Below are positions 46,502 to 56,023 of a stretch of DNA of 64,000 bases, piece by piece. The DNA is taken from the NCBI RefSeq assembly GCF_007859855.1, contig NZ_SJPK01000002.1, positions 646,286 to 710,285 of the forward strand, in the 5' to 3' direction. The notes below the pieces were generated by a model. The model saw only the letters and a program-made list of their open reading frames with translations. It searched no databases and was not told the DNA's origin. Made by a program: the position numbers and the translations under genes. Position 1 is the stretch's first letter, and each line of letters begins with the position of its first letter. Source of the stretch: Allorhodopirellula solitaria. GTDB lineage: Bacteria; Planctomycetota; Planctomycetia; Pirellulales; Pirellulaceae.

Positions 46502-47545
46502 ATGCGCATCGATAACCTCGTGCTACCAATCTTGCTGGCCAGCTCTATGACGACCGTTGCAGCTGACGACGCGAAGCTCGCTCCTGCTCCCGAGGGCGCA
46601 TTCACAATCGCCGTCATCCCCGACACGCAGGCTTATCGTGGACAAAAGATAAAGTCTGACGAGAATGGCGACGAGGTCGTTCGCAATCCAATCTTCCAGA
46701 CAATTACGGGGTGGATCGTAGAAAATCGTGAGCCTCAGAACATCGTTTTCGTCAGCCACGTTGGGGACATCGTCGACAAAAACGTGCCAGAACAATGGGC
46801 GGAAGCTCGGCAGTGCATGGATCCGATTCATGGCGTCATCCCCTACGGCATGACCGTCGGAAATCACGACATGGCCAGTAGTGGCGACTCGTCGCTGTTT
46901 CAGAAGCACTTCCCCGCATCGCGTTTCAAGGACTTTGAGTGGTATGGTGGCTCGTTTCACCCCGACCGTCCTGATCCAGCGGTCTCCGGCAATAACGCGA
47001 ATAGCTATCAGAAAATTCGCGCAGAGAATATCGACTTGCTATTTCTACATCTGGAATGCAATGCGCCGGATGACGTGCTGGCATGGGCAGACGAGATCAT
47101 GGACAGCCATCCCATGCACCGAGTGATTGTCACCACACACATGGATCTTGGCCCGATTGCGCGTCCGAAAACGAACCAAGGATACATCAGCGATCCGAAG
47201 GGACGGATGAATTGGAAAAAGCGTCATGCAAAACGAGGCAACACAGCCGTGCAGATGTGGGAGAAGTGCTTCAAGAAGCACAAGAATTTACTGTTGATCT
47301 GTTCTGGCGATCAAAGGCGAAGTCAGACGATGCACGTTTCCGCCCGGGGAGATCACGGCAACGTTGTGCATTCGTGTCTGTCCGACTACAGCAGCGATGG
47401 TTCTGTGCGGCTTTACCGTTTTCTTCCTCAGGAAAACCGAGTCGATGTGATTACCTACAACGCCGACCAAGGTGATCTGACACGAACAACGACGCTCGTT
47501 CCGGACGAACAGGAGCATCAGTTTTCGTTTGCGTGCTCCATGTAG
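46502..47545 (+). CDS. Exported calcineurin-like metallophosphoesterase
   Basis: 347 residues from the ATG at 46502. A short signal peptide (LVLPILLASSMTTVAA) precedes the metallophosphoesterase core: TIAVIPDTQAY (D-x-Q variant of DxH), SHVGDIVDKN (GDxxD), TVGNHDM (GNHD/E) and a later VTTHMD and SGDQRRSQTMHVSARG, which supply the dimetal ligands. It is most like the exported group found with planctomycete sulfatase-type loci. The substrate is unknown. It has no operon partner; the intergenic region downstream (274 bases) carries a CCAACTCCGGTTGG hairpin. Confidence 0.85.
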   Translation: MRIDNLVLPILLASSMTTVAADDAKLAPAPEGAFTIAVIPDTQAYRGQKIKSDENGDEVVRNPIFQTITGWIVENREPQNIVFVSHVGDIVDKNVPEQWAEARQCMDPIHGVIPYGMTVGNHDMASSGDSSLFQKHFPASRFKDFEWYGGSFHPDRPDPAVSGNNANSYQKIRAENIDLLFLHLECNAPDDVLAWADEIMDSHPMHRVIVTTHMDLGPIARPKTNQGYISDPKGRMNWKKRHAKRGNTAVQMWEKCFKKHKNLLLICSGDQRRSQTMHVSARGDHGNVVHSCLSDYSSDGSVRLYRFLPQENRVDVITYNADQGDLTRTTTLVPDEQEHQFSFACSM

Positions 47546-47819
47546 GCGTCACCGAAACGTTTTTCATGACTCGGCGACTTCCAACTCCGGTTGGAAATTC
47601 ATCATGCAAAAAAGTGTTCGCTGCGATGGTGCCTCCGCTTGACCCTCCTGTCATTCATCGCCCAAGCGGACGTCGCGGAAGCCGAAACGCCTCGCGTTTG
47701 GCAAGCGATGAGGGGTTGGGACGGGGGCCGGAAATAGCAGTTTCTTAGGGCCGCGTTGCTGTGCCACTCAACGTTGGCTGCCGCCGCATGGGGAAGACTT
47801 TCGCCGACGATACAGGTTC

Positions 47820-48224
47820 TCACTCGCAACAACCGCCGCTTTCCTTCAGCAGTTTCGCACGCAGGGAGTCGGTCTTCAACTCGGGAACGTCGTTGAAGCA
47901 ATCAGCGAGGCAGTCATACAGTTTCTGTTGAAAACAGGATCCGGCGGGAGCTAGCGAATAGTGCGACCATTGGCCATCCTTGCGGACGTCGACCAAGTGA
48001 GCTTTCCGCAGATACGCCAGGTGCCGCGAGACCGTTGGTTGGGGGAGCTGCAAGATCTCGACGAGGTTCCCCACGCAGATTTCACCATCCACCAAAAGAC
48101 GCAAAATCCTTAGCCGCGTGCTATCAGCAAACGCTCGAAAGACGGTGTTGACTTGGTCTCCAATTTGCCCCAATGGAACAGTCGACCTATCGTCCAGCGA
48201 ATATCGATCCGTCGTGGTACTCAT
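47820..48224 (-). CDS. ArsR-family transcriptional repressor
   Basis: 134 residues from the ATG at 48224 with an AGGA ribosome site. The winged helix reads FRAFADSTRLRILRLLVDGEICVGNLVEILQLPQPTVSRHLAYLRKAHLVDVRKDGQWSHYSL, a textbook ArsR core. Cysteines are at 50 (GEICVGN, where ArsR has CxC), 97, 105, 109 and 132-133. A Cys in the third helix plus one or two in the last helix is also the arrangement of the persulfide sensors SqrR/BigR. It lies 119 bases behind the ABC ATPase gene in the same direction; the candidate operator is at 51294-51309 in front of the cluster. Confidence 0.9.
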   Translation of the reverse strand: MSTTTDRYSLDDRSTVPLGQIGDQVNTVFRAFADSTRLRILRLLVDGEICVGNLVEILQLPQPTVSRHLAYLRKAHLVDVRKDGQWSHYSLAPAGSCFQQKLYDCLADCFNDVPELKTDSLRAKLLKESGGCCE

Positions 48225-48343
48225 CGCCGATGTCCTTTCCAGATGGTTGAACGGCGGTCGCGTCGCCCCGAGCGCCATGATGTGTTGTGTCACAGCATTG
48301 TAGCCGGGGGGCCGCGACCAGTCCAACCGAAGTGTTGACCAAA

Positions 48344-49039
48344 CTAGGCTGCGTCAGCCTGCTGCAGCGACGCGCGGTCATCAATGATCTTTCCATCGCG
48401 AAGCTTCAAGACGCGTTTGGCTCGCTCGGCAGCAGCGGGGCTGTGCGTCACCATCACGATCGTTCGACCTTCGCGATTGAACTCCTCGAAATAGCCAATC
48501 ACCTGCTCGCTGGTCTCGGGGTCCAGGTTCCCCGTCGGCTCATCGGCCAGGATCACGGCCGGGTCGTTGGCGAGCATTCGAGCCAACGCGACCCGCTGCT
48601 GTTGGCCGACACTCAACTCGTTTGGCTTGTGATCCAAACGATCTCCCAAGCCTACTCGCTGTAGCAATTCGGCAGCTCGCTCACGCTGCTCGGCCGCTGC
48701 GGTTCCCGACAGGTAAAGCGGGACCTGCACATTCTCTTGAGCTGACAGGTACGGGATCAGATTGAAGGTCTGAAACACAAACCCGATGTTTGCCTTTCGC
48801 ATTCGAGCACGACCGTCCGCATCCAAATCATACATCGACTGGTCGTTCAACATCACTCGCCCCGAGGTAGGCGAAAGCATCCCGCCTAACATCACCAGCA
48901 ACGAGCTTTTTCCGCTGCCGCTGGGCCCGATCAACGAAACAAAATCACCTTCGGGGATCTCCAGGGTCGCATCGTCCAGTGCCACGACTTTCTGGCGGTG
49001 CATTTCATAAGTCTTCGTAACGTTCTGCATCGACAACAT
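48344..49039 (-). CDS. ABC transporter ATP-binding protein, MacB/LolD type
   Basis: 231 residues. Walker [11 protein letters not shown]-loop [18 protein letters not shown], signature [15 protein letters not shown], Walker [16 protein letters not shown] and the H-loop VTHSPAAAE are all intact. The FQxFNLIPxLTAxENV wording marks the MacB/LolD/FtsE class that powers mechanotransmission rather than solute import. Its start is three bases after the stop of the permease gene, so the two form one transporter. The Cys-rich exported protein upstream and the ArsR gene downstream belong to the same cluster. Confidence 0.92.
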   Translation of the reverse strand: MLSMQNVTKTYEMHRQKVVALDDATLEIPEGDFVSLIGPSGSGKSSLLVMLGGMLSPTSGRVMLNDQSMYDLDADGRARMRKANIGFVFQTFNLIPYLSAQENVQVPLYLSGTAAAEQRERAAELLQRVGLGDRLDHKPNELSVGQQQRVALARMLANDPAVILADEPTGNLDPETSEQVIGYFEEFNREGRTIVMVTHSPAAAERAKRVLKLRDGKIIDDRASLQQADAA

Positions 49040-49042
49040 GAT

Positions 49043-50260
49043 TCAAACTTCCTTAAATGACGTGACGGGGTCGAGTCGGGCCGCATTTCGCGCGGGGAAA
49101 TAGCTGGCCAACAAGGTTGTGCCGACGGAAATTCCAATCGCCCATAAAGCGAGCACAGGCATCGGCAGCACGGGAACATTTGCCAGCCGAGGCCCCAATG
49201 TGACAGCCAGGGTCGTGCCGAGCACAAATCCACCCACTCCACCGGCAAATCCCAACAGCAACGCTTTAAGCAAGAAAATTCGCAAGATCAAATTTGACTC
49301 CGCCCCCAACGACATCAACGTTCCGATCTCGTGGCGGCGTTCGTACACATTTGCGAACATGAAGTTAGCGATGCCGGCGCCGCCGATCACGACAATGATC
49401 GCCACAAAGATCATCGATAGTTGCGCCATCATGCCATTTATTTTGGTCTGGGTCGCGACCACCTGGGTCACTGTCACAACTTTGGCATCGGGCAGCAGCT
49501 TGTTCACATTATCGACCAATCCAGCTGAGATTTCTTTGCAGCAGCCGACGATCTCGATGCAGCTGACTACAGCCTCTCTGTTGGACATGTCTTGCACGGT
49601 GTGCAGGTGAGCGAAGATCCGAGAATCGTCCACTGTTCCTGTCTCGGGCAGCACCGCGACGACCGAGAACTGCTTGCCCATCAGCTCCAAGGACTGGCCT
49701 TCCTCGATCCCCAGAGCTGCTGCGGTATCTGCGCCGATGAGCGTTTGGTCGGCTTCCAAGTCATCGATGACTCGATTTCGTACCAGCGTCTTTTTGTCTT
49801 CGGGTTCGGCCGGAGCGCCCATATCGATCGCTCCACATCCGATCGGCCGCGAAAAGATTCCGGCGCCGCCCCAAGCGGCCTTGGCTTGAAATTCACTCTT
49901 AGGCAGAATGCCGGTCAAGGTGAATTCACGGCCCTCCAATTCCACCGGGACGCACAGTTTGGGCGAGAGATTGTCGACGCCAGCTAGGCTCGACATCGTC
50001 AACCGCAACGCATACTCCTCGGGAATGGTTTCGTTGTGCATGTCGGCTGAGTAGTAATCCTCAAGCGTCACGGACTTCGGCAGAACCAACACGTTGGCTC
50101 CCAAACTGTCCATCTCCCTCGCCACGGCCATTTCGGAATAGTAGGTGATGTTCTTGATAGCGATGACCGTCGTGATCCCCAACAGGATCCCAACGAAAAT
50201 CGTGATCATCTGGCTCTTGCGCTCAAAAAGCTCACGCCAAACGAGTTCCTGAAGGTTCAT
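49043..50260 (-). CDS. FtsX-like ABC transporter permease
   Basis: 405 residues with an N-terminal membrane helix (MITIFVGILLGITTVIAIKNI), a large periplasmic MacB-PCD-like domain (about 40-270), and three C-terminal helices (MIFVAIIVVIGGAGIANFMF, LLKALLLGFAGGVGGFVLGTTLAVTL, ALWAIGISVGTTLLASYFPARNAARLDPVTSFKEV), which is the FtsX-type layout. The terminal PARNAARLDPVTSFKEV is typical. The periplasmic domain has several Cys (CCKEIS). It pairs with the ATPase encoded directly behind it. Confidence 0.9.
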   Translation of the reverse strand: MNLQELVWRELFERKSQMITIFVGILLGITTVIAIKNITYYSEMAVAREMDSLGANVLVLPKSVTLEDYYSADMHNETIPEEYALRLTMSSLAGVDNLSPKLCVPVELEGREFTLTGILPKSEFQAKAAWGGAGIFSRPIGCGAIDMGAPAEPEDKKTLVRNRVIDDLEADQTLIGADTAAALGIEEGQSLELMGKQFSVVAVLPETGTVDDSRIFAHLHTVQDMSNREAVVSCIEIVGCCKEISAGLVDNVNKLLPDAKVVTVTQVVATQTKINGMMAQLSMIFVAIIVVIGGAGIANFMFANVYERRHEIGTLMSLGAESNLILRIFLLKALLLGFAGGVGGFVLGTTLAVTLGPRLANVPVLPMPVLALWAIGISVGTTLLASYFPARNAARLDPVTSFKEV

Positions 50261-50364
50261 CGAGTTGTCTCCTTAATACTGATAACATTGTCTGGTTGCC
50301 TGCGGCACGACGCCCGGGCAATGGGGGCGTCCGATCGTCGTGCGCTGCAGAAGGTGATGGATGT

Positions 50365-51210
50365 CTACTTCTTTGCCGGAGGGCAATTCCCGCCGGGGCA
50401 ACATTCCTGGCCCGGTGCGCAGGTCCCATCGGGACCACATTGGCCACCGGGGCAGCAGGCAGAACTCAGTTCGGTCAATCGCTCGACGATCTGAGCTTTC
50501 GTTGCATGCTCGGCGAACGTCGCCACGCGTTGGCCGGGAGGTGTCAGGACCACCATCACCCCGTTTTCACTTGTCGAGTCAATCTCCAAAGACTGCAGGA
50601 ATTTCCGTTCGGCTGAGTCCGCTGGGTCGACCTCGACGATCTGCGTCGAAGCAGCAAAACGTTTGTCCAGCGTCAATTCCTGTGCACCTTGAAAAGCGTT
50701 GGGACCGGTCCGGTGCTTCACGCACAGCAACACGGTCTTGCGATCCTGCATCGCCTTGAGACAGGCAGCGGTCCCATGGCTGACGATCGCCTCTCGCAAC
50801 TGTTGTTCGCTGAAGGAGACTGGCAACCCCGCCGTCACTGCCCCGTTGGGAGCGATCGCCAAGGCCAACGGCATCGGCGCGCGGCTGACCCCAAACTGCT
50901 TCACGATCGCTGCGTTGCTTGGATCGGTGATCTGCACGCTGATCGCGTCCGCCTCATCCGCCATCCGACCAGTCGCCTCTTGAAAGATGCCCTGCATGGA
51001 TTGCGTGGGTTGGTCATTCTGTTTCCAGAAGTAGACGAACAGGTACTTCCCCTGACTGGAGGCTGTCTCCATCGCGGTAACAGCAGGGCTGGCTGAGCCC
51101 GCTTTCGCCGATGTGAATTGCTGAGCTTGAACCGACGTCGGGGCCGCGAAACCGATCGCTGCCATGGTCAAAGCGACGGTCACTTGAACTTGCAAGTTCC
51201 TGCGTTTCAT
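50365..51210 (-). CDS. Exported thioredoxin-like protein with Cys-rich tail
   Basis: 281 residues from the ATG at 51210 with an AAGGA ribosome site. A signal peptide (VQVTVALTMAAIGFAAPTSVQAQQ) is followed by a thioredoxin-like region: KYLFVYFWKQNDQPTQSM where the CxxC is absent, VKQFGVSRAPMPLALAIAPNG with the cis-Pro strand, and a second weaker repeat (KTVLLCVKHRTGPNAFQGAQEL). The C-terminus is a Cys-rich tail with CCPGG twice and a GTCAPG spacer, eight Cys in about 25 residues, fit for metal or thiol chemistry. It is the first gene of the cluster and faces the candidate ArsR operator. Confidence 0.8.
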   Translation of the reverse strand: MKRRNLQVQVTVALTMAAIGFAAPTSVQAQQFTSAKAGSASPAVTAMETASSQGKYLFVYFWKQNDQPTQSMQGIFQEATGRMADEADAISVQITDPSNAAIVKQFGVSRAPMPLALAIAPNGAVTAGLPVSFSEQQLREAIVSHGTAACLKAMQDRKTVLLCVKHRTGPNAFQGAQELTLDKRFAASTQIVEVDPADSAERKFLQSLEIDSTSENGVMVVLTPPGQRVATFAEHATKAQIVERLTELSSACCPGGQCGPDGTCAPGQECCPGGNCPPAKK

Positions 51211-51293
51211 CTGAATTCCTTCGCGTGTTAGAAATGAAATCCCCACTGGAGTAAGGGGGACGAGCCGACGCGGCTGCCGTTCCACAGCCGTAT

Positions 51294-51309
51294 ATTCGCC
51301 TAAGCGAAT
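51294..51309 (-). promoter_or_regulatory. Candidate ArsR/SqrR-type operator
   Basis: ATTCGCCTAAGCGAAT is an exact ATTC-N8-GAAT palindrome, the consensus described for the persulfide-sensing ArsR proteins SqrR and BigR. A second degenerate copy begins at 51321 (TATATTCGCCT repeats 27 bases downstream, 51291 and 51318). It lies about 85 bases upstream of the first gene of the transporter cluster, in a promoter position. Confidence 0.65.
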
Positions 51310-51746
51310 GCTAGAGGTATATTCGCCTCTGCGTCTATGCGAGGTCCAGCCAATTTTTGAAAAAGCGGGTGACAGGTGAGACCACGCAGTCAGGCTCAGC
51401 AGCGGAGAACCCCTGCAAAACCTGTCATTTGCCGGATCAACCCGAGTTCATTCGTTGTGGAATCCGCCCAGATACTTCCACCGTCTACATCGGCCAGGAA
51501 GTACCTGGCTCGGCTGACTGGACTGCCGACGTCCCCCCATTTCGCGACGCCGTATCGTGCTACCCACCAATGGCACGGGGTGAGAGAAAGGGAAACGGGG
51601 GCGTATAGATGGGTGGGTTTTATGACCCCCTCTCCCCTTTTTCAGATTCGCCCCAAGGGGGCAGTCCTATGATCGTCCCAGGCAACGCCTGGGGGGGTCT
51701 GATGTTGGTAATATGCTCTAAAATTAGGTTAAGTTGTTTTTCTGCA
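51310..51746. other. Intergenic region between transporter cluster and restriction locus
   Basis: 437 bases beyond the operator. Short frames near 51357 and 51609 lack coding character. A CCCAGGCAACGCCTGGGG hairpin lies at about 51677-51694. Confidence 0.4.
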
Positions 51747-52046
51747 TCAGTCGTCACCCCACATTTCTCGATAGGCATTGGCGTAAAACGCAGCCCCGGT
51801 GAGGTTGATTGTGGAGTAATAGCGGCAGAGGCGTTTGTAGGATGGAAAGGCCGAGTTATGGGCACAGGCATCCAATGTTTGATCGAGCAAACGCTCGATC
51901 TGGGCAATGTCCTTGGAACTGGAGTCGATCAAATCGTTGACGAGGACGTCGCACTCTGCAGCCGCCCGCATGTGCAGTGTGTTCAATTCGCAGGCGACAT
52001 CACGAATGGTGTCGTAGCTTTTATCAATAGGATCGGTCTCGCCCAT
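51747..52046 (-). CDS. Small helical protein beside YgjP
   Basis: 99 residues from the ATG at 52046 (two bases after the stop of the metallopeptidase gene). It is all helical and acidic: MGETDPIDKSYDTIRDVACELNTLHMRAAAECDVLVNDLIDS, with Cys at three or four places. I do not know the family. Its tight coupling to the YgjP-like gene at the end of a type I restriction operon suggests a shared role, perhaps as an accessory of the island. Confidence 0.7.
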   Translation of the reverse strand: MGETDPIDKSYDTIRDVACELNTLHMRAAAECDVLVNDLIDSSSKDIAQIERLLDQTLDACAHNSAFPSYKRLCRYYSTINLTGAAFYANAYREMWGDD

Positions 52047-52048
52047 TG

Positions 52049-52765
52049 TTAGTACTCCCACGTTTCATGTCGCACTGGAAGCTCGTTGAGTTGTTGGCGT
52101 AGGTGTTCCCAATTTGAGAGGTGCAAGTCCATCAGGGTTCGGAAGCGGGCGTTGTGGGTGGGCTCAATGATGTGGATCATCTCGTGAACGACGAGATATT
52201 CCAGGCACTCGGCAGGTTTCTTGGCGAGGTCTGTGTTCAGGCGGATGGTGCGGGCGGTGTGGTTGCAACTGCCCCACTTCGTTTTCATACGACGGATGAA
52301 TAGATCGTTGACGGTGGCGCCGATGATCGGTTCCCATTTGGCGATGAGCGGCGTTGCGGCTTCGCGAACTTGGTCACGATACCACGCTTCGAGGATGGCG
52401 TGGCGTTTGGCTTCGTCGGTGCCGGGGCGGACGTGGAGCTGGATGGCTTTGTGGGTTAGCTCGATGTGTGGTGGTGCGTCAGTTTCGAGAATGCTGAGTT
52501 GACGGCGTTTTCCCCAAACGTAGTGACTTTCAGCTTCGAGATATTCGCGGGAGGTTTCGCGGTCTTGGGCGCGGAGCTTACGCTGCTGGTCTTTGATCCA
52601 GCCGATTTTTGAAATTGCGTAGACGCGGATCGTGTCGAGGCTCATGCGGTGTGGCGCCGATATCCGGACGTGACCGGATGGCGGCATGACGCTGAGGTGG
52701 ACGTTCTTGATGTCCTTCATTGTGACGTCGGCGTCGAACTCGCCGAGATTGATACGGTGAGTCAT
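52049..52765 (-). CDS. YgjP-like metallopeptidase (DUF45, M48-type)
   Basis: 238 residues from the ATG at 52765. The zinc motif HExxH is present as VVHEMIHIIEPTHNARF, with the third ligand region in the N-terminal third of the final helix, and the family segment WGSCNHTARTIRLNTDLAKKPAECLEYLVVHE is intact. N-terminal MTHRINLGEFDADVTMKDIKNVHLSVMPPSG fits the YgjP/DUF45 start. DUF45 proteins are frequent passengers of type I restriction loci. It follows hsdR by about 120 bases and overlaps nothing upstream. Confidence 0.88.
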   Translation of the reverse strand: MTHRINLGEFDADVTMKDIKNVHLSVMPPSGHVRISAPHRMSLDTIRVYAISKIGWIKDQQRKLRAQDRETSREYLEAESHYVWGKRRQLSILETDAPPHIELTHKAIQLHVRPGTDEAKRHAILEAWYRDQVREAATPLIAKWEPIIGATVNDLFIRRMKTKWGSCNHTARTIRLNTDLAKKPAECLEYLVVHEMIHIIEPTHNARFRTLMDLHLSNWEHLRQQLNELPVRHETWEY

Positions 52766-52888
52766 CGGACACCGATCCAAATTAGCCGATGGGCGCTTGC
52801 CCCGGTTTTCACCCTCGAACGCGAAGCATTCCAATAACCGGGGCTAGCGCCCATCGGCTGATAGAAAGTGCTGATACCCTGCATCGGC

Positions 52889-55800
52889 TCAGTATTCCTT
52901 CTGAGCTTTGATGATGCTGAAGATGCGTTCGACTTCACTCTCGGTTTTCAGAATCTCGTACAGAGCGGCTTTGATCACGCGCTCGCGTGCCTGGACGCCG
53001 CGCCAGCCGTTCGGACGGACGGAGCGTACGGCAGAGTCGATTTCAAGTGCCAAATCGAGGGTGCTGCCAAAACCCGCTCGCGTTTCGTGGGCGGCGTCCT
53101 CGGTGCCATCGGTAGACGGTTCGTCGGGCAAACTGCTGAGGTTGTTGTAGAGTGCTCGCTTGCCCGGTGTATCGAGCTGATGCGGTGTCTCTTCCGACTG
53201 CCCCGCCTGCACCTTCGCAGCAATCGCAGCGATTTTCTTGAGGTACTCCTCGTAGTCGATCGCTCCCGCCTTGCGTGCCGCGATCACTTCGTCCAGCAAA
53301 GACGACATTTTCTCAAAATACGCGGGGTCGTTGAGTTGCTCCTCGATGATCTTGCTGCGAACGTTGTTTTCGATCGTCTCCGCGACGGCGGTCTTGTTTC
53401 CCGACATCTTACCGAGCCTTGCCGCGATCGCGTCGGCGATTCCTGTTTTAACAATCAGCTCCAGCAACCCCAGCCCATCGAACGGCGATATCTTTTGCGG
53501 TTCTTCGGCTTCGATGTAGGTGTCGATCAAGTGCCGCATATCGGCTTCGTAAGTTTTCAGGTCTAAGAACTCACCGCTCTGCTTCTTGATGATTTCACGA
53601 AGATCGACCGCATCTTTGAGCGTACCCCCGATCCGAACTTGGTCGGCCTCGGTGTAACCGGCTGCGTCCATTTCGTCCTTGATATTGGCGTAGGCCCGAA
53701 CGAGCGACGCGACGGATTTGTAGAGTGCCGAACGTTGTGGCTCGCGTTCCTTCAAGTCGGTTGCAATTTCGGCGTTGCCGCAGAAGTATCGCATGTAATC
53801 CAGGTCCGCCTTGGGCGGCTCAACCGGTTCGCAAAGCAGCTTGAAGGCTTCGATGGCATCATCGAGCCGCTGCTTGCCCGTGGTCAGGCGATCTTGCAGC
53901 AGGACATCCGGTGATACGTCGCCATCCCCAGGATCAAGCTCGGAGGCGTAGACGGCGATCGCGTTTTCAACTTTCTTGAACAGATCCATGTAATCAACGA
54001 CGACGCCGTTGACCTTGTCCTCTCCGTCGAGCCGGTTGGTACGGCAGATCGCTTGGAACAATCCATGGTCTTGCATTGACTTATCGATGTAGAGATACGT
54101 GCACGACGGCGCGTCGAATCCGGTGAGCAATTTGTCGACAACGATCAATAGCTGCATGTTGGCGGGTTGCTTGATGAATTTGGCCTTGGCGTCCTCTTCG
54201 TAAGTCTCCGTCTTGTTCATCTTCGGACGGGGTTGAACGTTCTTCAAGAGTTTCGTGTAAGTGTTGTAAATCGCCTGTTTCTCGGTCTCGGTATTCGCCC
54301 CGGTTTCTTCGAGAGTCACATCGCGGGCGAGCGGGTTGTACGACGTGATGACGGCGCAGCGGCCTTTGAACGGTGTGTTTTGAAACAGTTCGTAGTACCG
54401 GCACGCCTCGAAAATACTCTTGGCAACCAGGATCGCGTTGCCGCGTCCGTCGGACAGTCGAGGCCGAACGCTGAAATCGAAAGTGATGTCTTCGACCACC
54501 CGTTTCAAACGATCGAGCGAGCCGAGTACCTGCTGCCGTGTGCCCCAATACTTTCGCAGCTCATCCTTCTGCCAATCGTTCAGTCCCTTGGTTTTCGCAT
54601 CAAACCAAGCGTCGATCTTCGCGATGCTGCGAAGTTGTTGGTCGATGTCTCGGGCTTCGTAGACGAGATCGAGAACCACCTCGTCCTCGACCGCTTCGTT
54701 GAACTTGTACGTGTGGATGTAGCCGCCGAAAACTTCGTTGCTGGTTTGCTTGTCCTTCTTCAGTAGCGGCGTGCCCGTGAATCCGATGAAAATCGCGTTC
54801 GGCATCATCGCCTTCATTACGCGATGCAGCTTGCCACTTTGCGTCCGGTGGCATTCGTCGACGAACACGTAAATGTCGCCGATCGTTTTTGACGGACTGC
54901 CTTCAAGCTCTTTGATGTAGTCGTCGAAATCATCGGCATCCCCTTTTCCTGTGGACCCGCGTCCAAACTTATGAACGAGCGAGCACAGCAACCGGGGCAG
55001 CGGCTGCGATAGCTGGCGCATGAGTTCGCTGCCGGTGCCGGATCGGACGATCTTTTCCCCGGCATCGGTGAAGACGCGTTGGATCTGTTTGTCGAGAGCA
55101 TCCCGGTCGGTAATGATCGCGACACGGGCATCCGGGTTGTTTTCCAAAATCCACTTGGCCAGCATCACCATCACGATGCTCTTGCCGGATCCTTGGGTGT
55201 GCCAAATGATGCCGCCTTTCCGCTGCCGCACGTGTTCCTGAGCGGCTTTGATCCCGAAGTACTGATGCACGCGGGGAAGTTTCTTCACGCCGCCGTCAAA
55301 CAGCACAAAATCGAACATCAGTTCGATCAGACGTTCTTTGTTGCACATCTTGCGAAGATACTTGTCCAGCTTGTAGCCGTCGTTGTCATCCTCATCTTCC
55401 TTCCACGATAGAAAGAACTTCTCGCCCGTACCGACGGTGCCGTATCGAAGCCCCTCGGTGTCGTTTCCGGCGAAGACAAACTGAATCGTGCTGAAGAACC
55501 ACTCATTGAATTCAGGTGATTGGTTCGAGAGGTTTTGCCGGATGCCGTCACCGATGCTGACGCGGCTGTTCTTCAGTTCCAAAATGGCGATGGCGATGCC
55601 GTTGACGTACAGCACGAGATCGGGACGGCGTTCGAAGCCGACCTTCAGCGTCACTTCCTCAGCGATGTAGAAATCGTTGTTGGCGGGGTTCTTCCAGTCA
55701 ATCAACTGGATCGTCTCGGATGGCTTGCCCGCTTCGGTCAGCGTGCTGATGCCGTACCGAAGCAATTCGTAGACAGCCTGATTGTTGCCGTACAATCCAC

Positions 55801-56023
55801 GGCTGTTGTGATCCGCAGCCGTGCGAAGCCGATGGATGACGGCGTTGACTTGCGATTGTGTGTAACCGGCTTTGTCGATCAAGTAGCGAGCGAGATACGT
55901 TTCTTCGATATTCGAATTGCCGCCGCGATCTGACCAATCCCCCAGGAACTTATACCCGAGTTCATCTCGGAACAGTTTGATCACACGATTCTGCGTATTT
56001 CTTTCGGGCTTGCTCAGATTCAT
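52889..56023 (-). CDS. hsdR: Type I restriction subunit R
   Basis: 1,044 residues from the ATG at 56023, chosen because an AGGACA ribosome site precedes it. The N-terminal nuclease (PDLVLYVNGIAIAILELKNS, the ExK strand) is followed by a helicase: HTQGSGKSIVMVMLAKWI (Walker A), DRDALDKQIQ, FVDECHRTQSGKL (DExH), TGTPLL and motif VI-like QAICRTNRLDG. HsdR translocates DNA and cuts at a distance once HsdM/HsdS recognise an unmethylated site. The ATG overlaps the stop of the DUF6088 gene as ATGA, so its translation is coupled to that gene. Confidence 0.95.
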   Translation of the reverse strand: MNLSKPERNTQNRVIKLFRDELGYKFLGDWSDRGGNSNIEETYLARYLIDKAGYTQSQVNAVIHRLRTAADHNSRGLYGNNQAVYELLRYGISTLTEAGKPSETIQLIDWKNPANNDFYIAEEVTLKVGFERRPDLVLYVNGIAIAILELKNSRVSIGDGIRQNLSNQSPEFNEWFFSTIQFVFAGNDTEGLRYGTVGTGEKFFLSWKEDEDDNDGYKLDKYLRKMCNKERLIELMFDFVLFDGGVKKLPRVHQYFGIKAAQEHVRQRKGGIIWHTQGSGKSIVMVMLAKWILENNPDARVAIITDRDALDKQIQRVFTDAGEKIVRSGTGSELMRQLSQPLPRLLCSLVHKFGRGSTGKGDADDFDDYIKELEGSPSKTIGDIYVFVDECHRTQSGKLHRVMKAMMPNAIFIGFTGTPLLKKDKQTSNEVFGGYIHTYKFNEAVEDEVVLDLVYEARDIDQQLRSIAKIDAWFDAKTKGLNDWQKDELRKYWGTRQQVLGSLDRLKRVVEDITFDFSVRPRLSDGRGNAILVAKSIFEACRYYELFQNTPFKGRCAVITSYNPLARDVTLEETGANTETEKQAIYNTYTKLLKNVQPRPKMNKTETYEEDAKAKFIKQPANMQLLIVVDKLLTGFDAPSCTYLYIDKSMQDHGLFQAICRTNRLDGEDKVNGVVVDYMDLFKKVENAIAVYASELDPGDGDVSPDVLLQDRLTTGKQRLDDAIEAFKLLCEPVEPPKADLDYMRYFCGNAEIATDLKEREPQRSALYKSVASLVRAYANIKDEMDAAGYTEADQVRIGGTLKDAVDLREIIKKQSGEFLDLKTYEADMRHLIDTYIEAEEPQKISPFDGLGLLELIVKTGIADAIAARLGKMSGNKTAVAETIENNVRSKIIEEQLNDPAYFEKMSSLLDEVIAARKAGAIDYEEYLKKIAAIAAKVQAGQSEETPHQLDTPGKRALYNNLSSLPDEPSTDGTEDAAHETRAGFGSTLDLALEIDSAVRSVRPNGWRGVQARERVIKAALYEILKTESEVERIFSIIKAQKEY

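Noticed and set aside
51357-51672. Short ORFs upstream of the restriction locus
   Set aside because: Two overlapping frames, no conserved features and no ribosome site of note.
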